NCBI GenBank assembly: GCA_016926925.1
Contig: JAFGNQ010000377.1
Location: forward strand, 1 to 8,338
Direction: 5' to 3'
From: Candidatus Aminicenantota bacterium
GTDB lineage: Bacteria > Acidobacteriota > Aminicenantia > Aminicenantales > Aminicenantaceae
Length of the DNA: 8,338 bases
Below, piece by piece: positions 1 through 5,824 of the stretch. Under the pieces are notes generated by a model. The model was not told the DNA's origin, did not search any database, and saw only the letters and a list, made by a program, of their open reading frames with translations. Both the position numbers and the translations under genes were made by a program. Every line of letters begins with the position of its first letter. Within the stretch, counting starts at the first letter, position 1.

Positions 1-98
1 AAATGGCCTGCTTCGCTTTTTTTGCAGGCCGCATACGGGTGGATTTATTGGATTCGCCGAATACGGATAATGAGACTATTTCTCTTTGGGGCGGCAGC
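1..98. other. Left-edge region downstream of the Memo gene, no assignable gene
   Basis: No recognisable coding sequence is seen here. A minus-strand frame stays open from the end of the Memo gene to the window edge and has an ATG at 34-32 that would begin MRPAKKAKQAI. There is no Shine-Dalgarno before that ATG and too few codons to identify a family. The other visible structure is the inverted repeat at 5-30. Confidence 0.3.
5..30 (+). terminator. Inverted repeat near left edge, possible part of a terminator
   Basis: GGCCTGC (5-11) and GCAGGCC (24-30) form a perfect 7-bp inverted repeat around a 12-nt loop that contains seven T residues (17-23). No U-run follows the stem on either strand, so as it stands it is not a standard intrinsic terminator. 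An alternative is that GGCCTGCTTCGC followed by the T-run is the right arm of a plus-strand terminator whose left arm lies outside the window. That would suit the 3' end of a plus-strand gene converging on the Memo gene. The hairpin is visible; the terminator role is inferred. Confidence 0.3.
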
Positions 99-905
99 CT
101 AAGAAATTCGAATGCCTGCGTATCCGACAACTTCCCGGTAGTCTCCCGTAATATCTCCCGATGTCTGGTATTTTATGAGTTCGCCTTGTTTTGCCCCCAG
201 GCTCAAAGCTGCCACTATCGCAGCTGCTGTCGGTTGATAGCCGCACATGCTGATATTCTCTCTGTTCACGATATCGTAAAGCCCCTTAGCATCGAGACTG
301 ATAATACGCTCGATCGCAAGAAAATCTTTTTCTCTGGCGACGTCTTGCTCAACATAATGGCTCATATCCGTACTGGCCACGATCAACACATCATCCCCGG
401 TTTCATCGATCGCATTTCCCACAGCTCGGCCGAGCTCCGAGAGCTCTTCGAATGATGCTAAATAGGCAATGCTGATAGGGACTATGGAAATATCTTTTTT
501 GAAGAACTGGATGAAAGGGAGCTGGACTTCCAATGAATGTTCTTGGGCATGGGCTTCTCTATCTTCGGATATCAAGGAAGACTTTTTCATGACGGAATTC
601 GCCAAATCCGTATCGACGGGGACATTGCCGAACGGAGTTTCCCATAAGCCTTCATGCATGATGGCGAAGCGTGTCTTAACGTGTCTGTGACTCGGCCCGA
701 GTATGATGAATTTGGCAGGAAGACGGATGGAAGAATAAACGGCTCCCGCTACGGGGCCGGAATACTCAAAGCCTGCGTGAGGTGATATGACACAAAATGC
801 TTTTTTCTTCTTGATATCGCAATCTACCATGCGTCCTATTGTATCCCTCAGTGCGGATTCTCCTGACGGGTAGAAGTAGCCGGCTACGGCAGCTTTTCTC
901 CTCAA
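99..905 (-). CDS. Memo-family protein (AmmeMemoRadiSam system protein B type)
   Basis: This 268-residue protein belongs to the Memo family, whose fold is related to class III extradiol (LigB-type) dioxygenases; its reaction in bacteria is not settled. Family hallmarks are visible in order: AVAGYFYP (6-13), SPHAGFEYSG with H43 (41-50), LGPSHRH with H73 (69-75), the EHSLEVQLPF block (122-131), STDMSHY with D180 and H183 (178-184), and MCGYQPT with C221 (220-226). The histidines, Asp and Cys match the metal-site residues of human MEMO1, so the metal site looks intact. The length is normal for the family. The start is TTG at 905, chosen because AGGAGG lies 5 nt upstream and the family signature begins at residue 6. 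No signal peptide or membrane segment is seen, so it is probably cytoplasmic. It is the third same-strand gene after the LKR and saccharopine dehydrogenase genes. Its usual partners (AMMECR1-like and radical SAM proteins) are not in the window. Confidence 0.9.
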   Translation of the reverse strand: MRRKAAVAGYFYPSGESALRDTIGRMVDCDIKKKKAFCVISPHAGFEYSGPVAGAVYSSIRLPAKFIILGPSHRHVKTRFAIMHEGLWETPFGNVPVDTDLANSVMKKSSLISEDREAHAQEHSLEVQLPFIQFFKKDISIVPISIAYLASFEELSELGRAVGNAIDETGDDVLIVASTDMSHYVEQDVAREKDFLAIERIISLDAKGLYDIVNRENISMCGYQPTAAAIVAALSLGAKQGELIKYQTSGDITGDYREVVGYAGIRIS

Positions 906-910
906 TAGGA

Positions 911-916
911 CCTCCT
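911..916 (-). promoter_or_regulatory. Consensus Shine-Dalgarno for the TTG-started Memo gene
   Basis: Read on the minus strand this is AGGAGG, a full anti-16S match, 5 nt before the TTG at 905-903. It decides the start of the Memo gene in favour of TTG, since no in-frame ATG is better placed. Confidence 0.85.
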
Positions 917-923
917 GTCCATG

Positions 924-952
924 AAGATAAGAAGCATACCCTGCTTTGTCAA
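924..952 (-). promoter_or_regulatory. Sigma-70-like promoter for the Memo gene
   Basis: On the minus strand TTGACA (952-947, a perfect -35) is followed after 17 nt by TATCTT (929-924, four of six matches to the -10 consensus). Transcription would start near 917, giving a leader of about 12 nt with the Shine-Dalgarno at its very 5' end. The Memo gene can therefore be expressed independently of the upstream lysine pair, although no terminator was seen between them. Confidence 0.6.
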
Positions 953-985
953 ATGCGGTGTTTTATTCCTTAACGCCGAATCTGC

Positions 986-2308
986 TTAAAGGGTCTCTTT
1001 GTTTTCTTGGAATTCGATGTCGAGTTTTTTAAGTTCTTGCAGCAAAGGTTTGTAGATATCAGGCTGTACGGGGATATGAACTCCGGTTTTGTCGATTTTT
1101 CCTTCCAGGATGAGTTTCGTGCCGATCGCCGGAGGCAGGCCGACCGTTCGGGCCATTGCAGAGTCCCCATGGGGTATTCCATAATCGATAAGCGTGGAGA
1201 CAATGCGCTCTCTCTTCCCGTCGGGATAGGCTGTTTCGAAAGTGTGCTCCAGGACAATCATGTCTCTCTCGCCCTTCTCAAAAGACATTTTTTCAATCAT
1301 CCGGGCTGCCAGAATATCTATGGCTCCGCCCTTCCCGATCGGGACGGGGTCGTCGCTTAAAAGGCCGAGCCACTCAAGCCGGTGCATGATTTCAGAATTC
1401 GGATCGATCTTCAAGTGTGCGGCTACGGCGTTTCTGATATCGCTTTCCCCTGAAGCATGGATCAATCCGCGCATGAATTTTTGATAAGAACAATCTTCCC
1501 AGTCCTTTTCTTCTTGATCAAGGATGCCCAGCTCCACGATCTTTTTCAACGTGGCGCACCATCCTAGGTTGCGCAGTGTTCCCCGCAGCATAGTCTTCGT
1601 TGATTGAATTCCGTAGAGATCTATATAAGGAATGGAATCCCTATTGGGATATCCTTCGAACTGTCCCAGTCCCTCGATAGGCATGATCGCATAGTTGTTA
1701 AAAAGATCTTCGGAGGCGATATTCACAATTTCCCCGTTTTTAAGATACCGGGCCGAGTTTTTTCCGGCAAGAAGGACGCCGATCGGACTCCAGGAAAATT
1801 TATACCCGAAAGGATTCGTGTTGGCTTCGGGAGCGGGAAGTCCGCCGCAGTACGAGGTGAAACCCGTGATCTCCCCTCCTTTGTCCTCCGCTTCGTGAAT
1901 GATTCGCATGGCTTCCATATGGTCGATCCCCGGATCCAGCCCGATCTCGTTCAAGATCATTATGCCGGCATCCTTTGCCCTCCCGTCCAGGCTTTTCATC
2001 TCTGTGCTGACGTAAGAAGTCGTTACCATATGCTTGCCGAACTCGATACAGTATTTGGCCACAGTTGTGTGGAATGTATAAGGGACCATGCTGATAACGA
2101 GATCGGAGTTTTTGATTTCGTTCCTGAGGCCTTCTTTGTCTTTCAGGTTGAGGCTTTTCGCCGTGCCTCTGGGATGGTTGTCGATGAGCCGCACGGCTTT
2201 GCTGACCGTTCGGCTGGCCACTTCCACTTGGAAATCAGGTTGGTCCAATAAATAACGAACAAGGGGTTTAGCTACAAGCCCCGCTCCGAGTATGAGAACT
2301 TTTTTCAT
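986..2308 (-). CDS. Saccharopine dehydrogenase (glutamate-forming), stand-alone SDH half of LKR/SDH
   Basis: Predicted to oxidise saccharopine to L-glutamate and 2-aminoadipate 6-semialdehyde, the second step of lysine breakdown by the saccharopine route, in the cytoplasm. The 440 residues follow the C-terminal half of animal AASS and fungal LYS9: a Rossmann nucleotide loop GAGLVAKP (8-15), SMVPYTFH (73-80), EIGLDPGIDHM (121-131), SYCGGLPAP (152-160), NPFGYKFSWSP (165-175), EGYPNRDS (218-225), RGTLRNLGW (242-250), EWLGLLSD (312-319) and SAMARTVGLP (383-392). The second beta strand ends VEVASRT (28-34), with Arg where NAD-dependent enzymes usually carry an acidic residue, so NADP is more likely than NAD (inference). 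The start is ATG at 2308, with AAGGAG 6 nt upstream; the frame is open for 17 more codons, but those overlap the LKR stop and lack family similarity. The gap to the LKR gene is 22 nt, so the two are almost surely co-transcribed. Confidence 0.93.
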   Translation of the reverse strand: MKKVLILGAGLVAKPLVRYLLDQPDFQVEVASRTVSKAVRLIDNHPRGTAKSLNLKDKEGLRNEIKNSDLVISMVPYTFHTTVAKYCIEFGKHMVTTSYVSTEMKSLDGRAKDAGIMILNEIGLDPGIDHMEAMRIIHEAEDKGGEITGFTSYCGGLPAPEANTNPFGYKFSWSPIGVLLAGKNSARYLKNGEIVNIASEDLFNNYAIMPIEGLGQFEGYPNRDSIPYIDLYGIQSTKTMLRGTLRNLGWCATLKKIVELGILDQEEKDWEDCSYQKFMRGLIHASGESDIRNAVAAHLKIDPNSEIMHRLEWLGLLSDDPVPIGKGGAIDILAARMIEKMSFEKGERDMIVLEHTFETAYPDGKRERIVSTLIDYGIPHGDSAMARTVGLPPAIGTKLILEGKIDKTGVHIPVQPDIYKPLLQELKKLDIEFQENKETL

Positions 2309-2314
2309 TTTAGA

Positions 2315-2320
2315 CTCCTT
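2315..2320 (-). promoter_or_regulatory. Ribosome binding site of the saccharopine dehydrogenase gene
   Basis: AAGGAG on the minus strand lies 6 nt before the ATG at 2308-2306. It rules out the longer in-frame start at 2359, which would overlap the preceding LKR gene. Confidence 0.85.
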
Positions 2321-2330
2321 ATGATTGATT

Positions 2331-3653
2331 TCAATTGATGAAATTGCGCATATATTCATATTCGCGTGTGAATTTTCCGCGGAAAAGAATCACGGCCCGT
2401 TTGACTTCTGCAGGAAGTCGGCATTCATCGAATTTTCCGTTAAAATCGGCCCCGGCGATGGCCGGAACTAAGGGCTTCAGCACCTGGCTGAAAAAAAGAG
2501 ATGATTCTAGGGGAATTTCCGCAGGAAGGTTGTCCACAGCCATGATCACCACTCCCCTTCCTTCCGACCCATCCACGACTGAATCTGCAAGAGGATCATA
2601 GACGAAGACAGGTTGTCCCGGTGTGGTGGCTTTCACAGTGCATTCAATGGCCCCGTCCACATCGCAGGAGATGTCTCCGATGACTTTGAGGCTGGGCAAC
2701 TCTTTACCGGACCATAGTTTCTTTAAATATTTTTTTGTAACGAGCCTGGGGTACTGCGGCGTCCAGTATATGCAGTTCACGAGTACAGATAGGTACGGGA
2801 GGTAGGTCTCGAAAACAGGTTGGTATCTGTCGGGATGATCGTAGTATTCCTGAAGATCGAATTTTTGGACGTCTAGAACCGGTCGCACCATGTGTTCCTC
2901 TTTGAACACCACTTTGTAAACTCGATTTGAAGAAAAATTTCCGGCCGCAAAAAATTGCCTTAGTTTTTCAGGTTGAATCTCCTCCACCGGCAGCAGCGAG
3001 AATATCTCCTGGGCCCCCAGAGAGACATGGCCGTATCCTGCAAAACCGAAAACCAAGGGTGAGAGCTGAGAATTCAGCCCTTTCTTTTTGATTCCCCAGC
3101 CTGCTTTTGCAATTTCTTCTTTAGCACCGACAAGACTCGGGTAGCGGAATGCCTGCTCGAGTGCGGAAATGGGATTGTCAATCCCGAAAAAATCCAGCCT
3201 TTGTCCTAAAGCCCAAAGGGTATCGATCATCCCCGCCTGACCGGCTTGTCTTCCGAAAAATACGAGCCGGCGTCCCTGATCGTCAATGATTCTCTCGTAG
3301 TCGATCAAAGTACATTCCAATTCAACCATCTTTTTCAGCATGTCTCTATTGGCCGGTTGGCCTTTTATGGTGTGGGAAAAAAAGATATAGACTTTGTGCC
3401 GTTCGAATAAATCAATGGGGATCTCTTTGACGGCAAAAACAATGGGGCAGGCTTGAAGTGAACCGACAATTTCCGCCCCTTCCAGTGCAAAATCGTTATC
3501 AGAGAAAATCCGATTGGGAGAAGTTTGTACATAGACATCTATGGCGTGATTCGCAATAAGTTCTCTTACATGTGCCGGTATCAAAGGAGACCGTCTCTCC
3601 CAGGGATTTTTGTCCTCTTTCCTTATTCCTATCCTTTTATTCATTGGGAACAT
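2331..3653 (-). CDS. Lysine-ketoglutarate reductase-like saccharopine dehydrogenase (lysine-forming type), LKR half
   Basis: Predicted to condense lysine with 2-oxoglutarate and reduce the adduct to saccharopine with NAD(P)H. It matches the N-terminal half of animal AASS almost end to end (440 residues). The AlaDH/PNT-type N-domain opens with IGIRKEDKNPWERRSPLIP (8-26). K76 (in FAVKE) and H94 (in FFSHTIK) occupy the places of the acid/base Lys and His of yeast Lys1. LIDYERIIDDQGRR (116-129) and FGRQAGQAGMIDTL (133-146) follow, then a nucleotide-binding loop GFAGYGHVSLGA (203-214). The C-terminal part has YPRLVTKKY (301-309), GDISCDVDGAIE (326-337) and MAVDNLPAEIPLE (371-383). Two starts are possible, ATG at 3653 or at 3644; neither has a Shine-Dalgarno, and the family signature begins after both. 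It is the first gene of the unit and runs into saccharopine dehydrogenase after 22 nt. Animals and plants carry both halves as one protein. The pair order strongly favours lysine degradation; an isolated AlaDH-like function is the less likely alternative. Confidence 0.9.
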   Translation of the reverse strand: MFPMNKRIGIRKEDKNPWERRSPLIPAHVRELIANHAIDVYVQTSPNRIFSDNDFALEGAEIVGSLQACPIVFAVKEIPIDLFERHKVYIFFSHTIKGQPANRDMLKKMVELECTLIDYERIIDDQGRRLVFFGRQAGQAGMIDTLWALGQRLDFFGIDNPISALEQAFRYPSLVGAKEEIAKAGWGIKKKGLNSQLSPLVFGFAGYGHVSLGAQEIFSLLPVEEIQPEKLRQFFAAGNFSSNRVYKVVFKEEHMVRPVLDVQKFDLQEYYDHPDRYQPVFETYLPYLSVLVNCIYWTPQYPRLVTKKYLKKLWSGKELPSLKVIGDISCDVDGAIECTVKATTPGQPVFVYDPLADSVVDGSEGRGVVIMAVDNLPAEIPLESSLFFSQVLKPLVPAIAGADFNGKFDECRLPAEVKRAVILFRGKFTREYEYMRNFIN

Positions 3654-3670
3654 CCGATTTAAGATATAAA

Positions 3671-3699
3671 ATTATGTCATAATCTCAAATCGGGGTCAA
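3671..3699 (-). promoter_or_regulatory. Sigma-70-like promoter for the LKR-SDH unit
   Basis: On the minus strand TTGACC (3699-3694) and CATAAT (3676-3671) are separated by exactly 17 nt, and each matches five of six consensus bases. The start of transcription would fall near 3664, only about 11 nt before the ATG at 3653 or 20 nt before the ATG at 3644. No Shine-Dalgarno is visible in that stretch. The very short leader favours the 3644 start slightly, or leaderless-like initiation. Confidence 0.6.
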
Positions 3700-3788
3700 T
3701 CATTCTCCCATAGCTTCCTTCCTCTATCAGAGTATGACAAAAATCCGTCAGGTTCTGCCCCGGTTCTCGATATTGGTAATGAAATAGG

Positions 3789-3817
3789 TTGACTCAATCG
3801 ACGAGAATTTTGATAAT
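3789..3817 (+). promoter_or_regulatory. Sigma-70-like promoter of cysS, predicting a leaderless mRNA
   Basis: TTGACT (3789-3794) and GATAAT (3812-3817) have a 17-nt spacer and each matches five of six consensus bases. Only six bases (3818-3823) separate the -10 box from the ATG at 3824, so the expected +1 is the A of that start codon. The GAGG just before the ATG (3818-3821) leaves only 2 nt of spacing, which is too short for a normal Shine-Dalgarno. Confidence 0.6.
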
Positions 3818-3823
3818 GAGGCT

Positions 3824-5221
3824 ATGATTCGAATTTTCGATACATACAGCGGCAAAACAGTGCCTTTTAAGCCAATAACTCCTGGTGAGGTAAAGCTCTA
3901 CACCTGCGGCCCTACGGTCTATGACTATCAGCATATCGGAAATTATCGGGCTTATGTTTTCGAGGATTTGCTCAAGCGTTTTTTGATGTTCATGGGATTC
4001 AAAGTGCTCCATGTCATGAACATCACCGATATCGATGATAAAACCATTCGAAGGGCACATGATCTGGGGGTCCCCCTCCAGGAATACACGCAAAAATTCA
4101 TCGATTCCTTTTTTCAAGACCTGAAAACCCTGAATATCGCAAGTGCCGACCATTATCCGAAGGCAACGGACAATATTCAAGAAATGGCACGAATGGTGAA
4201 AGGTCTCTGTGATAAAGGCTATGCCTACGAAAAAGACGGGAGCTACTATTTCGACATATCAAAGTTTCCTGAATACGGACGCTTATCCAAGATAAACATG
4301 GCCGAGCTGAAAAAGGGTGCCCGCATCGATTCGGATGAATATGAAAAAGAAAGTGTACACGATTTCGCTCTGTGGAAGGCTCCTAAAGAAAACGAACCAT
4401 ACTGGGAAACGGATATCGGCCGCGGCCGACCCGGATGGCATATCGAATGTTCGGTCATGAGCTCCAAGTATCTCGGAGAGACTTTTGATATACACTGCGG
4501 AGGAGTGGACAATATTTTTCCTCATCACGAAAATGAAATCGCTCAATCCGAGGCATTCACGGGGAAAAAATTCGTTCATTATTGGATGCACTGTCAGCAT
4601 CTTGTGCGCAACGGCGAGAAGATGTCCAAATCCCTTGGCAATACCGTCACCATACGGGATCTCGTGGATACGAGCGGGGCGAGTCCAATGTCTCTGCGGT
4701 TGATGCTGCTTTCCACTCATTACCGAAAATTACTCAACTTCACCGATGACGCCCTCGAACAGGCGCATTCGTCTCTCCAAAGAATCAAGGACTTTATCTA
4801 CGAGCTGCAAAACCGAAAATTTGAAGAAGGCACAAATCCCGAGATTTCAGCAATCCTCACCGATATGAAGACCACATTCACAGAAGGTTTGTGCGATGAC
4901 CTTAACATATCCGTAGCTCTGACGGCACTCTTCGAATTGATCAAGAAAACGCACGTCCTTTTGTCTCAAGGGTCTGTTTTTCTTCAGGACTCTATAAACA
5001 TCCTGGCCGGCGTGCAAAAGGTCAATTCGGTGTTGGCCGTCCTTCAAGAAGAAGCGGATGAAACCCTGTCGCCTGAAATCATGAAAATGATTGAGGCCAG
5101 GGAGAACGCGCGCCTCGAAAAGAATTTTCCTCTAGCCGATAAAATACGTGATGCGCTGCTGAAGAAAGGTGTTCAGCTCGAGGACACAAAAGATGGAACG
5201 CGCTGGAAGATCCTTCGCTGA
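3824..5221 (+). CDS. cysS: Cysteinyl-tRNA synthetase
   Basis: Class I aminoacyl-tRNA synthetase that activates cysteine with ATP and charges tRNA-Cys in the cytoplasm. The 465 residues are close to the family norm. Zinc ligands C28 (in TCGPTVYDY), C209 (in HIECS), H234 and E238 (in FPHHENE) fall at the same numbers as in the E. coli enzyme. The ATP-binding signatures are HIGN (37-40), a known family variant of HIGH, and KMSKS (266-270). NITDIDDKTI (66-75), GRPGWHIECS (201-210) and DIHCGGVDNIFPHHENEIAQS (222-242) are classic CysRS blocks. The C-terminal DALR-type helical domain ends with ADKIRDALLKKGVQLEDTKDGTRW (438-461). The start is fixed: an in-frame TAG lies at 3785-3787 and the only ATG, GTG or TTG codon after it is the ATG at 3824. 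It is transcribed away from the LKR gene. Confidence 0.97.
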   Translation: MIRIFDTYSGKTVPFKPITPGEVKLYTCGPTVYDYQHIGNYRAYVFEDLLKRFLMFMGFKVLHVMNITDIDDKTIRRAHDLGVPLQEYTQKFIDSFFQDLKTLNIASADHYPKATDNIQEMARMVKGLCDKGYAYEKDGSYYFDISKFPEYGRLSKINMAELKKGARIDSDEYEKESVHDFALWKAPKENEPYWETDIGRGRPGWHIECSVMSSKYLGETFDIHCGGVDNIFPHHENEIAQSEAFTGKKFVHYWMHCQHLVRNGEKMSKSLGNTVTIRDLVDTSGASPMSLRLMLLSTHYRKLLNFTDDALEQAHSSLQRIKDFIYELQNRKFEEGTNPEISAILTDMKTTFTEGLCDDLNISVALTALFELIKKTHVLLSQGSVFLQDSINILAGVQKVNSVLAVLQEEADETLSPEIMKMIEARENARLEKNFPLADKIRDALLKKGVQLEDTKDGTRWKILR

Positions 5222-5304
5222 AAACCCTCGTTAGGCGTTGTTCTTCGAGGCGGAAAAAAACTTAAATTCCTGACGGCTTTTTCCTTATTTCGAAAACAGA
5301 GTGA

Positions 5305-5334
5305 GCATGACGGAAGCATTCATGCGTCTTTTTT
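5305..5334 (+). terminator. Candidate intrinsic terminator downstream of cysS
   Basis: GCATGA (5305-5310) and TCATGC (5320-5325) can form a 6-bp stem with a 9-nt loop, followed closely by GTCTTTTTT (5326-5334). The stem is short and the hairpin lies about 85 nt after the cysS stop and about 27 nt before yraN, so it could be weak or partial. A second, A/T-rich inverted repeat (GGAAAAA with TTTTTCC, around 5252-5283) lies upstream of it. Confidence 0.4.
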
Positions 5335-5360
5335 GAAGAAAGCGGTTGCGGTTCTGGAAT

Positions 5361-5738
5361 ATGAGATTCGAAAAAGAAAAAAAGAGCAGGGCGTACGAAT
5401 TGGGACAATCGGGTGAAGCCATCGCATTGAGTTATTTGAAGAAAATAAAATATCGAATTCTGGAGAAGGGGTTCCGGTTCTTGCGCGGCGAAATAGATTT
5501 AATCGCTTTGGACGGACGGACACTCGTCTTTGTCGAAGTCAAGACTCGTGAAAAATCCCTGTTCGGGCTTCCGGAAGAATCGGTGACTCCGACTAAGCGC
5601 AGACAGATAAAACGAATCGCACAGGGTTACCTTCTAAAACATCCTCGCCCGGAAGTCGAGTGCCGGTTCGATGTGCTTGCGATCACTTTCGACATGGACG
5701 GAAAACACCTCATCAGGCACTTAAAGAATGCATTTTAG
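5361..5738 (+). CDS. yraN: YraN/UPF0102 family endonuclease-like protein
   Basis: This small soluble protein of 125 residues is of typical family length (E. coli YraN is 131). It shows the conserved restriction-endonuclease-like core: LGQSGEAIALSYL (14-26), GEIDLIAL with D46 (43-50), and VFVEVKTR with E59 and K61 (56-63), then PEESVTPTKRRQIKRIA (71-87). D46, E59 and K61 are the expected nuclease-type active-site residues. The true substrate of the family is not established; a role in DNA processing or repair is inferred from the fold. The start is placed at ATG 5361. A TTG at 5346 would add five residues (MRFWN) that do not resemble the family. The ribosome binding site before 5361 is weak (GGA). 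It follows cysS on the same strand after 139 nt with a terminator-like hairpin between, so co-transcription is uncertain. It converges with the transporter gene. Confidence 0.9.
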   Translation: MRFEKEKKSRAYELGQSGEAIALSYLKKIKYRILEKGFRFLRGEIDLIALDGRTLVFVEVKTREKSLFGLPEESVTPTKRRQIKRIAQGYLLKHPRPEVECRFDVLAITFDMDGKHLIRHLKNAF

Positions 5739-5751
5739 AATCAATGCGGCC

Positions 5752-5781
5752 ACTCCTTATGAGGATGAATTCCTTCGGAGT
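5752..5781. terminator. Compound stem-loop between convergent yraN and transporter genes
   Basis: ACTCC (5752-5756) pairs with GGAGT (5777-5781), and inside it GAGGA (5761-5765) pairs with TCCT-T-C (5771-5776) around a 5-nt loop. That gives about ten base pairs with a 4-nt bulge on one side and a single bulged T on the other. It sits in the 86-nt gap between the two 3' ends, where termination is expected for both genes, but neither strand has a U-tract after it. The structure is visible; the terminator role is a guess. Confidence 0.3.
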
Positions 5782-5824
5782 CTCACGATAAGTGCACGCT
5801 GAGGAAATACATATCCGGACGATT

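Larger units (their letters stand above)
3654..3823. other. Divergent intergenic region between the LKR gene and cysS
   Basis: This gap of 170 nt holds two divergent promoters whose elements do not overlap: the LKR promoter at 3671-3699 and the cysS promoter at 3789-3817. Between them, roughly 3700-3788, I see no clear operator palindrome, RNA gene or open frame. No T-box-like leader is possible for cysS, because its promoter abuts the start codon. Confidence 0.5.

Noticed and set aside
3..455. A plus-strand open frame opposite the Memo gene.
   Set aside because: It runs through the conserved Memo motifs on the other strand and resembles no known protein.
956..977. Inverted repeat CGGTGTT/AACGCCG between the Memo and saccharopine dehydrogenase genes, as a terminator for the lysine unit.
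   Set aside because: It has no U-tract on the minus strand and pairs fully only as plus-strand RNA with a wobble, so it is not a credible minus-strand terminator.
1604..2251. A long plus-strand open frame opposite the saccharopine dehydrogenase gene.
   Set aside because: It is antisense to a strongly recognised gene, has no ribosome site and encodes nothing recognisable; it is a shadow of the real codons.
2309..2359. A 17-residue N-terminal extension of saccharopine dehydrogenase starting at 2359.
   Set aside because: It overlaps the end of the LKR gene, lacks a ribosome site and is not family-like, whereas ATG 2308 has AAGGAG at 6 nt and leads straight into the Rossmann strand.
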